Shown one piece after another: positions 47,490 to 56,775 of a stretch of DNA of 64,000 nucleotides (its first letter is position 1; each line of letters opens with the position of its first letter). The notes under the pieces were generated by a model that worked only from the letters and a program-made list of their open reading frames with translations, had not been told where the DNA came from and did not search any database. This DNA comes from Platynereis dumerilii. Taxonomy: Eukaryota > Annelida > Polychaeta > Phyllodocida > Nereididae. The stretch is taken from the NCBI GenBank assembly GCA_026936325.1, contig JAPTHN010000001.1:1240001-1304000 (forward strand). Reading direction: 5' to 3'. A program made the translations under genes and the position numbers.

Positions 47490-47600
47490 GGCTTGTTTTG
47501 TCAACATAGGATGTGTACATGGCCAGCTCAATTGGGAGGATTTGGTGGCCCTTAAAAGGGCCTGGGGTTTGTTGTTTTGAATAGATAGTCTGCATCTTCT
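47490..47600. repeat. 3'-end inverted repeat, right arm
   Basis: The inverse of the 46.61-46.71 kb segment, lying just past the stop codon of the nuclease gene. The arms differ at a few positions, for instance AATTGAGCTGG against AAAAGGGCAGG. Confidence 0.8.
47543..47562 (-). terminator. Histone-type 3' stem-loop after the nuclease gene
   Basis: On the minus strand, 38 nt after the stop, the sequence is again GGCCCT-TTTA-AGGGCC then ACCA. Downstream, AATTGAGCTGG carries the GAGCTG core seen in histone downstream elements that pair with U7 snRNA. No AATAAA lies nearby. Confidence 0.75.
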
Positions 47601-48875
47601 TCAGATTTTCTCCAACTGCCAAGGGACACTTCCTGCCGGACTGTTGACCCAGTCACGTAGGTAGTCTCGAGCAGCCTTGGCATCTCTGGAGGCATTTCCG
47701 TGTCGAAGTGGTTCTCCTAGGTCATGCAATTGACGGTCTCCCCTCCAAACTCCTTCAGCCACGTCATGTGTCTGTGGATCTTCTCTGTCCATCACTTCAT
47801 TGTCACGGGCATGGTGGACGCCTACTCTGTCTCGCAGAATGTTGTGTAGAACACAAGCAGCCATTTTGATGTATGTCACTCTTGTAGGTCGTTGGGGCAT
47901 GGTGGTCAGGAAGCATCTGAACCTGTGTGACAGCAGACCGAAGGCATTCTCCACCACTCTCCTGGCTCTTGAAATCCTGTAATTGTAGACTCTGGAAGCA
48001 ATGTCAAGGTTCCTTCTTGGCACTGGTTTGAGCAGCCATGTCTTCAGGGGAAATGCCTCGTCACCCACGATGTAATATGGGAAAGGATTGTCTTCTGTGC
48101 CAGGTAGAGGTTCTGGAGGTGGTAGGCCTAGATCTTCCTCGTCCAGGAGTTGTCGAAGTACTGTGTCCCTGAAGACGCCGCCATCAGATGCACTTCCTTG
48201 ACAGCCAGCCTGCACATAGATGAACTTGTAGTCGGCATCAACGAGGGCCATCAGGACAATGGAGTGAAATCCCTTGTAGTTGTAGAACAAGGAGCCTGCA
48301 GCCTTGGGACATCGGATTGCGACGTGCTTGCCATCCAGAGCTCCAATGCAGTTGGGCAAGTTCCATTTCGTCTCAAAAGCCTTGGCTATCTCCTTCCATC
48401 TTTCAGGCTGTGTGGGTAGTGCCAGCTGTCTTTCGAAGGCATGAACGATGGCAAGGCAGACCTCAGGGATGAAGTTGCAGATGGTGTTGGGTGCCACACG
48501 GAAAGCATAAGCTAGGGACTTGTAGCTGTTTCCTGTTGCCATGTACCGCAGGGTGATAGCCAACTTCAGACCAGGTTCCAAAGCCCTCCTCATGTTGGTG
48601 TCTTGCTTAGCGATGAGTGGTCCAACAGCTTCCAGGATTTCAGCAAAGATGGCAGGGGGCATTCTAGTGTAGTTGTAGTAGCCGGACACGTCACGCACTT
48701 GCAGTTCAGGCAGCAGTTGATGGAAGTGACCATGTTGTTCCCTCTGCAGCAACCAGTTGCGAATCCACCACCTTTTCTGTCTCCTGGCCCTCCTCCTCCT
48801 CTGTCTCAAATAGACAGCTCCGATAGCAACAGCAGCAGCACCAGCCACAACAATAATTTCTTCTTCATTCATCAT
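47601..48875 (-). CDS. HARBI1-type Harbinger DDE nuclease (transposase)
   Basis: An intact, intronless 424-residue protein of the usual HARBI1 length. The catalytic triad is present: Asp181 in ALDGKHV, Asp272 in VGDEAFPL and Glu309 in RVVENAFG. The HARBI1 landmarks YNYKGFHSIVLMALVDADYKF (here around 198-218), SDGGVFRD and the C-terminal MAACVLHNIL are all there. The N-terminus begins with an acidic cluster, a short hydrophobic stretch (about 8-22) and an Arg-rich run that can serve in nuclear or DNA contact. In this family the nuclease cuts at TWA sites and needs the partner protein encoded in the same element. Its gene converges with the partner gene. The start Met is the first in frame, about 80 bp after a TATA box. 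Confidence 0.95.
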   Translation of the reverse strand: MMNEEEIIVVAGAAAVAIGAVYLRQRRRRARRQKRWWIRNWLLQREQHGHFHQLLPELQVRDVSGYYNYTRMPPAIFAEILEAVGPLIAKQDTNMRRALEPGLKLAITLRYMATGNSYKSLAYAFRVAPNTICNFIPEVCLAIVHAFERQLALPTQPERWKEIAKAFETKWNLPNCIGALDGKHVAIRCPKAAGSLFYNYKGFHSIVLMALVDADYKFIYVQAGCQGSASDGGVFRDTVLRQLLDEEDLGLPPPEPLPGTEDNPFPYYIVGDEAFPLKTWLLKPVPRRNLDIASRVYNYRISRARRVVENAFGLLSHRFRCFLTTMPQRPTRVTYIKMAACVLHNILRDRVGVHHARDNEVMDREDPQTHDVAEGVWRGDRQLHDLGEPLRHGNASRDAKAARDYLRDWVNSPAGSVPWQLEKI

Positions 48876-48953
48876 GCATATGTTCAGTAGGCAGTCGTTG
48901 TGTTCTCATTGAAGGGCAATCAGCAAATGAAGCAAGGAGGTCCTCTGTGTCCC

Positions 48954-48961
48954 TTTTTATA
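48954..48961 (-). promoter_or_regulatory. TATA box of the nuclease gene
   Basis: TATAAAAA on the minus strand, about 79 bp before the start codon, predicts transcription starting near 48,925 with a leader of about 50 nt. Confidence 0.65.
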
Positions 48962-48999
48962 ATGACCAAAAGTGACTCCTGCAGCAGCCAAACACACTT

Positions 49000-49598
49000 T
49001 GCCGCAGCGCTGCAACAACAGACGTTCGTCGATGCTTAAGAGACCTTCGTCGCTGCTTAAGGCAAGGACGACGAAGAAGGTCAGCATCGACGCGCCTGTA
49101 ATGTCCTCGGCGCTTTATGAATGCATGTGCGACGATGAACCATCAAGTTACGCAGTAACAAGTCCCTAAATGCGGCGTTGCATCCTTACAGTCTTTGGCG
49201 AGGCTGTCATTTTCAGCGACGCATCTTACCTCGGGTGTACGCCGAAGGTTTCCTGATGCGTCGCAGGTCGCCAATTTCAGACGTAGCTGCCTCACAACCA
49301 TCAGCGGCGTAAGAGGAAACAACATTGGGCGAAGTAAAAGCAGCCTCGCCGAATTCCAAAACAAAGTGCGACGCGTCTGTTTGGAACTGCGCTGAGGAAA
49401 GAGAGGCGGAACGCGGCGAAGAAAGCTTAAGCAGCGCCGCGGACACCTCAAGACTCACCGCGGCTACTAACTTTAAGCGTCGCACATGACACTAATTGAT
49501 TACGTAATGTGCCAAAACCAACGTTCTACGCCACAACCTTCCAAGAAATGACTTCTCTTGATGCGTCGCTCTCAAATCGCCGTCGTGAGAACTAGGCA
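49000..49598. repeat. Right subterminal region with GCGTCGC motif array
   Basis: GCGTCGC/GCGACGC variants occur at about 49.08, 49.22, 49.25, 49.37, 49.47 and 49.56 kb, plus TTCGTCGATGCTTAAG and TTCGTCGCTGCTTAAG at about 49.03 and 49.05 kb. They mirror the left subterminal array. Confidence 0.65.
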
Positions 49599-49601
49599 TA
49601 A

Positions 49602-50260
49602 CTGACACAAACAAAAAATGTTTAAGCCAGTAACATCGCACGACCAGGTTGAAAGTTAATTTTGTTCGGGCAGCTAATCCGCAATCAGCTATAATTGGAT
49701 GAAATAAAATTATCCTAATTGGTCAGTAATCCATACGTCCTTGATAATCAATTATAATCAATTGTGAAAGATGCCTAGGAGTGTCTTTGTTTCCAGGCTG
49801 TCAAGGAATAAATCAGTTCTGGTGGGTGGATATCTTAACATTGTGAATAAATATTATTTGATTTAGAAAGAAACATTTTAAATATCTCTGTATGCTAACA
49901 AAGTTCTTGTTGAGAAAAAGTCAAAGCCTGCTTCCCCTTCTTTATATCACCATGCCCTGAATATTCAAGTCGACCCTTAGAAGCTTTTCTGACTATATAT
50001 GTGTTCCCATAATCCTTATGCATGATGTTCCATGTAAAAAGCAGTAAAGGAGAAGAGGTGTTTTTCAAAATTGCTCTCTGTTCTGCCTGCTGATTGCAGG
50101 TGGGCAACCTGACGGAGTGGAAGCAGCTGGGGCTACCCTCAGGCAACAGTAAATGATAAAGGTGCCCCACTCATCTCTCTTTCATCCTGCGAAGTTTACT
50201 GGTGCGTAGGTTCATGAAAGCAGAATCACTGCGCAATAAACACTTAAAAGCAGATAGCCT
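49602..50260. repeat. Segmental repeat module f, block 6
   Basis: CCTAATTGGTCAGTAATCCATACG, then TCTTTGTTTCCAGGCTGTC and TTCTGGTGGGTGGATATC match module f. The following text to about 50.26 kb resembles the end of the 35.9-36.0 kb copy (GACCCTTAGAAGC). Confidence 0.65.
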
Positions 50261-50265
50261 ATATA

Positions 50266-50318
50266 GGTATTAGGTAGGTAGGTAGGTAGGTAGGTAGGTA
50301 GGTAGGTAGGTAGGTAGA
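50266..50318. repeat. (TAGG)n microsatellite
   Basis: About thirteen perfect TAGG units, followed by a short GATA run. Confidence 0.9.
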
Positions 50319-50380
50319 CAGATAGATAATAGACAGGATTGTGTACTGCACTCTGATAATTAGGCAACTAAAATTCAGGA

Positions 50381-50721
50381 TGCCCACTACTCCTATATTT
50401 TCTATAATAATTCCTGTATTTTTAAAGGCCTCCTATAATATTCCCTATATTTTGGAAAAATTGCTATAAATTTCTATATTTTTCAAATTTTTAAGATATT
50501 TCGCGCCTGTATGCACATTTTCGTCTGTGATACAAAGTTTAAGCCTCTTTTCACCCCAGATATATGAATTTTTGGACACGTTTTCGTCCTCGGCATGAAG
50601 TTTTCGGCTCATGGTGGAAGCGATCTGGACAGTGATTTGGCGATGGTTTCGCTGTCGAATTCTTCCTGTATTGTCTTATTAAAATAGGCAAAAACCTCCT
50701 ATACTTTGTTCGGTGGGCAGC
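50381..50721. mobile_element. Possible MITE with TGCCCAC ends
   Basis: TGCCCACTACTCCTATATTTT on the left and AACCTCCTATACTTTG...GTGGGCA on the right form short, imperfect inverted ends. TCCTATA/CTATATTTT motifs repeat inside. No target duplication was resolved, so this is a weak call. Confidence 0.35.
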
Positions 50722-51261
50722 TGAACTTTAGGTTCTGGGACTTCATGCCGCTGTTGCGACAAAACTGTGCTCATGTTGACGACCAACATTTCCCAGGCAA
50801 CTTGAGGGCAGTGAGGCCAGCATCATACATGTACACAGAAACAAGCCAAGGATACACCACAGCTGGTGACACCTGGCTGGAATGTCGTCTATGAAGACTC
50901 CACACCACTTCTGAAGATTTGTTTGAATACATTTTTTCACTTTTGCTGTAATGGAAACCCAGGACCTGCAGAGGCTAAGTACTTTTCATTAAGCGGCTCA
51001 GCAACTTGTTACCTGTTACCTTTATTAGGCCTACTTGAACCCTGGCTTCCAAGATGGAAATCAAATCATTATTATTATATTTAAAGTAAAATCAGAATTG
51101 TCACATGGACGTGGACGACAAATCTATAATATGCCACCTAACGAATAATTCCCTGATCGAGCCAACGAGAAAGAAAAATGTTAAAATTAAAAAAATCACA
51201 GGAGAAAAAAGAAAGTTGCAGATCAGCATAAAATTCTTAATGAATAACATTTGGCCATATT

Positions 51262-51365
51262 AATGAGAGAGAGAGAAATTCTTTATTTTCGTGAAATGGG
51301 CTCACATTCTAGCCCCCAGCCCTTATTAACGACATTAGGTCACTGCGCACTTCTGAAATTGTGCA
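51262..51365 (-). other. Possible LINE 3' end, minus strand
   Basis: On the minus strand GGGCTGGGGGCTAGAATG, then CATTTCACGAAAATAAAG and a CT-rich run look like the 3' UTR end of a LINE. No coding part is attached. Confidence 0.3.
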
Positions 51366-51544
51366 GTTCAATGGTTTACGCTTATGTAGCTATACACATA
51401 TAGGCTAAATTTATTCGGTAATTTTTGGGCCAAAAGGCAGATGGAGAGATTGAAGATTGATGCATAATTCATGAATTCAAGATCACACATATAGATACAT
51501 TAATTTCTATAATCTATTTATGTGGTCAACAGAGATAGACAGAT

Positions 51545-51842
51545 ATGGTAAGCAGCCCTCTAAGCCCAGTTATGGCACCCCACAGGGGTTGATTGATGAG
51601 ACGGGAGAGAGAGTAGGAGTCCTCAACGTGTTACACATTTACCCGATATGAGGGATCTTTTACTTTACCAGCACGGACACTGATACAAGGGGTCGCCAAT
51701 AAAATGTCTCATCCGAATGACATCCAGCTGGGATTTGCTCATGAAGGTCCACTGAAAATTTTCCAATACGGTGTCGAACCCATGCAGGCAAATAACTTCA
51801 GAGGAGCAGGCGAGCACCTTAACCATGCACTCAGCCACCAAG
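51545..51842 (-). mobile_element. tRNA-derived SINE
   Basis: On the minus strand the head has an A-box-like GGCTGAGTGCATGGTTAAGG and a B-box-like GGTTCGACACC, typical of a tRNA-Ser/Leu-derived promoter. The body runs through CATTTTATTGGCGACC, AAAGATCCCTC and GAGGACTCCTAC to GGGCTTAGAGGGCTG. A headless relative lies at 15.4 kb. Confidence 0.75.
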
Positions 51843-51899
51843 CTGCTGTTAAGCTACCTGACAAGATATATATTCAGCCTGTGGTTAGCCTGAGCATAT

Positions 51900-54650
51900 C
51901 ATTTTATATCGTGATTCGATAATTTCAAGTTCAAATGTTCCAGGAAAATACAGCAGCAATTCAAATTAATATGAGTTTCTGTGGCTAGTTTTCTCATTGT
52001 ATACGTATGACGCTGATTTTGATGATTCTAAAAGGCATTTTTATCAGTTAGGTCCTGACCTAATTACGAAGCCGAAATTGAGGTTTCTGGCCATCCATGT
52101 ACTAGCATATGACAAGTCCAAGAAATGCCCTGGATATGTGTGTTTTGATATATTTGTCACAGATTCTTTCAAATTTGACAGTTGACCACATGAAACTTTT
52201 TCTCAAAATTCACAGTTATTGTCGGGTGTTGTTAGTTCTATAAGGGTTGTTTTTCAATCGGGGTACGCTCTGGAAAGTCACACGATATCCAAAATACCAG
52301 AAATACCATGCATATATGTGGAAAAAACGCTGCACAGAATGATTAAACATACTGAGACGGACCTACAGTAGTGAAAAAAGTATTCAAATCGGTTGATAAC
52401 TGCCCGAAAAAAATGTGTTTGTGTCATTTTGACCAAAATTGACTATCTCATTTTTTAATATCGCTTCAGATTTTTCAGTCCTGACCTAACAGTAAGTTTT
52501 AACCAATGTGAAATTGCTTTCAACATGGTCCCAAGAGTTCAACATTAGAATTAAATGCAACAACTATGATTAGTCTCTTCAGAATCCTGCATTGAACACA
52601 TGAAGGTCAATTCCGTCAAATATTGTCCTCTCCGAAATAGGGTCAGCAAAACAGCAATAACATTAAATTAAGAGGATTTTTATTTTATAGAAATATTCCT
52701 TCAATAGATTAGACAAAGTTTTGGTAAGTGTTTCACTTCAGTTGTACGAACTGCACAATGCTCGAAGCGGAGAACACCAAAAACTGTCCTCTCCGTCCTC
52801 TCCGAAAATATCTTTCCTTGACACGCACAAACGTTCGTGGCCAAAATTAAGCAAGTAAGATGCTTTTTCATTGTCAGACATATACATTGTATCTATCCAC
52901 TCAGCACAAGCCCATACAACTGGGTGTTCTATACATCCAGTAATAGAGGGATGCGTGGAATATTGACTTTGGTCAAACTATCAAAAAGTCAAATTAAAAA
53001 AAAATTCAGAATACTTGTAGCCCTAAAATTTTCAGAAATCCACGGCAAGGTATATAGCAACAGAAAAAAGTCAATTTCGCCAGAAAAAAAAGACCCATAA
53101 GTTACAGATTCTTATTCATTTTTATCTCATGTCTAACTGCTAAAAGCACACATTGTAACAAACAATGTATAACAGTTGGTGATCACTGCTATGGTTGTAT
53201 TCTAATTGGAATTTGTCATGTGACTTTGGAATAGACTCCCACTAGTTTTGTATTTCTTCAAAATATGCAAATACTATAAAAGAAAAAATACTTTGCATGC
53301 CAGAACATTATCAAAATAAGTTAGATGTACAAGGTCAACTATTGCATTTGCACCGTATCTGTGTGTTATTTGCAAAATGGCTCTGCTCCTGCAATCTCCA
53401 AATTCGAATTGCATACTCTTGTATTGTCTATAGGGTATTATTGGTATTCATGAGCGTGGCCTAATCGGCTTCAATCATATTAGCAGGTGGGTTTTGATAG
53501 TCTTATTGTCACCACAAGACACATCACTAGCCTGGTAATATGTTTTTGTGCCCTTCGAATGAGATTCCTGCTATGAAATTCAGTGCTTCGACCAATTAGA
53601 TGAACTGTATTGCTACGTTTCCCGGAAATTGCTAATTGGATCACCGTCTCAGTTTTCCATAGATGACACTTGTCTTAAATCGTAATTAACTGTGCCAAGA
53701 ACGCCTGTTAATAATATAATAACGTATAAGCATATATCAGCTGCAGGGCAACAATAATTATATGACCTGGAGATAAAATCATTTTGTCTAAAACCACAGA
53801 AACCACATACAGCTATCAAAAGGTATGAAGAACGTCTGTTAATAATCATTTTGTCTAAAACCACACAAGCCACATACAGCTATCAAAAGGTATCAATTAC
53901 ATAATTATGTAGCAAGACCCATATGTACATAACAGAGAAAATTGACACATTTCTAGTTTCAGACAAAGGAATCCTATATTGATATGTATGCATCCTTCGA
54001 TTTTTTTTTCGATTTTTTTATTACATGCGTCTTTTTGTGGCAAAGTTTAGGCCATCCTGCCATCACCATAAACACAGGGCTAGTTTGAACTCGACCTGCC
54101 AGGAAGCACTATAAAAATCATTATCTGCTATTACATATGCAGAAGCATTCTAATCCTTTACATCTTTTCCCGGTGTGAAAAACATATGACTCAGCCCTAA
54201 ACAATTGTTTGTGGTTTTCTCCAGTATTTGAAACAACAAAGAACAATTACATATTTAATCACATTTTCAATTGCTTTCAATGTGTGTAATGATCTCAAAC
54301 TGTGAACTAGCTTGTCACGCTGGAGGAGGGATAATATTTAATTATACGATTCGATGCATCTGTCAGCCAACCACTAGCCTGTATTTCACTGCGATAAATC
54401 CCATATTCTTTGTTCACAGTGGGATTTAGGTGGCAGCACTGTGCATGCAAAATGTGGCTGTCTGCTTGTGTGAGGCTGATTTAGGCTGTATTAAAAAAAC
54501 TCAAACAGCATTCAACCTTATTTTTTAAACTTTAAAAATGCAACATTTGGAATAGTAGGCCGTCTAATAATCTCCTTCTATCCACAAACTGCTTTTTGAA
54601 AAAAGGTTCTACGATTTTTTTTTAATGGATGGTTCAACATATTCATCCAG
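51900..54650. other. No supported gene
   Basis: AT-rich sequence. GTCCTCTCCG iterations lie near 52.63 and 52.79 kb, and TTAGGTCCTGACCTAA is an imperfect palindrome at about 52.05 kb. At 53.77-53.89 kb a segment with CATTTTGTCTAAAACCAC and CACATACAGCTATCAAAAGG is tandemly duplicated at about 75-bp spacing. Confidence 0.5.
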
Positions 54651-54665
54651 TATGAATTAGTAAAG

Positions 54666-54765
54666 GTTATTCACCACGGGAGAGGGATCTAATATGTGAT
54701 TTATTACCCGAGGCCTTTAGGCCGAGGTGTGATAATCACATATTCTTGATCCCATGATGAATAAC
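54666..54765. repeat. Foldback hairpin element, copy 2
   Basis: A near-complete palindrome: GTTATTCACCACGGG pairs with CCCATGATGAATAAC, and ATATGTGATTTAT with ATAATCACATAT, around a CGAGGCCTTTAGGCCGAGG centre. Homology to the 5.2 kb copy continues for about 130 bp on the right. Confidence 0.7.
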
Positions 54766-54769
54766 TGGC

Positions 54770-55770
54770 TTATACCATGCAGACAAACACTTAAACAATC
54801 AAACATGAGAGGAAAACTGGACAACTAAGAATATGGGAATTATTCCCCTGAAATACTGTAATGTGATTGGCTGACAGAGGTGTCGAATGGTATAATTTGA
54901 GAAGTAGGCCTTATTGATTGGAAGATGTTAAATTTTAAGAATCCCAGAATTCATGTATTCAATCTATACAGGCAGTCTGCTGATACATTCAGAGGCCATC
55001 CCAATTCCACGACATGATATACCACACTATATGAAATATCGTTTTGCTAAATAATTTAAATTTGCGCAGATCCAAGGAAACTGAAAAACATGTTCTGCAG
55101 ATATATATTCCTTGAGCATATTAAAAAATTGTCACAGAAACTCTCAATGTCTTATTATGAGTGGATTCTTGAAAAAAGCAGTGCTTCAATGATCACGTTT
55201 ATTGTAAGTTTCAATTTCATATCTGCTAGATGCTTTGCCATGCCTATTTTAAAAATAACGTGCAAGCACTTTAAAAGCAGCACAGACAGTGCATGGTTCC
55301 AACACAGGCACACCGGTCACGGATATACTAAGGAGAAGAAGAAGGCATGGTTGACCTTTGACCCATTGAAGTCAGTCCATTTTAGTTTCTTTATAATTTT
55401 TTCCATCACAGAAGGGCACCAAAAGTGACTGCTCGAAAGTGAAAAACCTACAGAGAATGTAGAGTAAATTTGAGATTGGTGAAAGAGAGTGACCTCCAGA
55501 GTGCTAACGATGTTGCATGAAATTCTTAGGGTAAGAGTAGCTGTGCTGCTCAAACGTCAAATTGAGAATTGGCAAAACAGAAAAATGCAAATTATTGGGC
55601 GCTGTAAAGACAGTGAAGTGATAGAGATTAAGGTTATTGTGAGAAATGTGAAATTGAAAAAAATATCAAGTCTTTCTCATCCAGAAACCATAGGAATATA
55701 TGACACTTTAGAACATTAATCACCATTCCTCTCTTTTTAAAAATGGCTTGCGATCAACTGCCACTCTGCC
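54770..55770. other. No supported gene
   Basis: Apart from the right flank of the foldback element, no structure was recognised. The plus-strand frame at 55.09-55.43 kb has no domain and ordinary AT-rich composition. Confidence 0.5.
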
Positions 55771-55774
55771 GGAG

Positions 55775-55998
55775 ATAGGCCTACATGGGATGGATGGATG
55801 ATAAGGGCTTCACATCCTTTATTTATGCACTTGGTAGGCTAATTAGGACAGGAGGAGGGCACAGCAATGAGATGAAAGATGATTGAAACAGCCGCCCAAC
55901 ATAGGCCTATAGGCCTATAGGGCCAGGTGACCTGGCAAGAGCTGGATTCAAACCCTGGACCCAGCGATTGGCAGCCAAGCACGCAACCACTAGACCCC
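55775..55998 (-). mobile_element. Second type of tRNA-derived SINE
   Basis: On the minus strand, TAGTGGTTGCGT (A-box-like) and GGTTTGAATCC (B-box-like) are 27 bp apart. They are followed by a body with TAGGCCTATAGG repeats and a GATGGATGGATG end. A C-rich run abuts the head. The sequence differs from the SINE at 51.5 kb. Confidence 0.65.
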
Positions 55999-56039
55999 CC
56001 CCCCCCAGAGATGCATGGGTGACACAGTTGAAAGGATTC

Positions 56040-56320
56040 TCTTAAATTTTTGACAGCTTTTAGTTTGCAATTTTCATTATTTTAGATAAAGTTGTATTCT
56101 ATTCTGTTCTAAATATCCTATTATTTTGTGCATAAACTTTCTATACTTTTCTATTCTCTTCGTTTGTATTATTTGTAATATTCTATTTATTATTCAGAGT
56201 TATCAATTTACTTCTACTCTGTTCAATTATATGGTGCTATAATAAACTTTAATTATTCTATATAGATACTGCAGCCCTACTCTAAATTCTATTCTATTCT
56301 ATTCTATTCTATAAATTTGT
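56040..56320. repeat. Degenerate (ATTCT)n-rich tract
   Basis: ATTCTATTCTATTCT at 56.29-56.31 kb is the perfect core. The preceding 200 bp has many decayed TATTCT units. Confidence 0.6.
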
Positions 56321-56361
56321 ACAAAGAACTTTGTGGTATAAAGTGATAATGAGCATGTAAC

Positions 56362-56507
56362 CGACTTACCAGAGCATTCACTTGCAGAGATGAGTTGTGA
56401 CAAACAGGCTGCTGAGTTATCCACACACTTGTTATAGTTGCTGTGATCGTCCTATCTGCCATGAAGCTTAGGACTGAGCTAACTGCACAGAGCGCGCCAA
56501 GGAACAT
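56362..56507 (-). CDS. Candidate first exon, minus strand (weak)
   Basis: An ATG at 56507 opens MFLGALCAVSSVLSFMADRT and continues about 48 codons to CTCTG/GTAAGTC, a good splice donor at about 56,362. A full CRE, TGACGTCA, lies 12 bp upstream of the ATG. The first residues are hydrophobic, so a signal peptide is possible. It could be an upstream exon of a gene on this strand, even of the GPCR 35 kb away, or chance. A near-identical inverted copy of its last 40 bp lies at 57.6 kb. Confidence 0.25.
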
Positions 56508-56518
56508 TCATAGAACTC

Positions 56519-56526
56519 TGACGTCA
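56519..56526. promoter_or_regulatory. CRE palindrome TGACGTCA
   Basis: A full consensus site just upstream of the candidate exon at 56.5 kb, followed on the minus-strand side by a locally GC-rich GCGCGC segment. Confidence 0.4.
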
Positions 56527-56651
56527 CACAATGGAGCGCATAAGCAGGCCCAGGCCTACAGATGTCCTTCATGAGCCTCAGGTCTAACACATAGGCCTAG
56601 ATCTATGGATCAGATTGGATCTATTCTATAGTCGGATCTGATCTATCCCCA

Positions 56652-56710
56652 GATAGACAGACAGATAGACAGACAGATAGATAGACAGATAGATAGACAG
56701 ATAGATAGAC

Positions 56711-56774
<64 letters not shown>

Positions 56775-56775
56775 G
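56652..56775. repeat. (GATA)n / (GACA)n microsatellite
   Basis: GACAGATA units grade into about eighteen uninterrupted GATA units. Confidence 0.9.

Larger units (their letters stand above)
43964..49598. mobile_element. Apparently complete autonomous PIF/Harbinger transposon
   Basis: TGGCTAGTTCTCACG at the left end and its near-exact inverse at the right end (TGCCTAGTTCTCACG on the minus strand) are flanked by TAA on both sides (43961-43963 and 49599-49601), the PIF/Harbinger target duplication. The 5,635-bp element holds the two genes expected of this superfamily: a MADF/Myb-like partner on the plus strand and a HARBI1-type nuclease on the minus strand. They converge on a repeat-rich middle. 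Both frames are uninterrupted and the base composition (GC-rich codons) differs sharply from the AT-rich surroundings. All signs point to a recent insertion that could still encode its proteins. Confidence 0.93.

Noticed and set aside
51765-51842. A functional tRNA gene
   Set aside because: A and B boxes are present but the cloverleaf is not; it is the head of a SINE.
55090-55428. 112-codon plus-strand frame
   Set aside because: AT-driven composition, no domain and no splice or promoter context.
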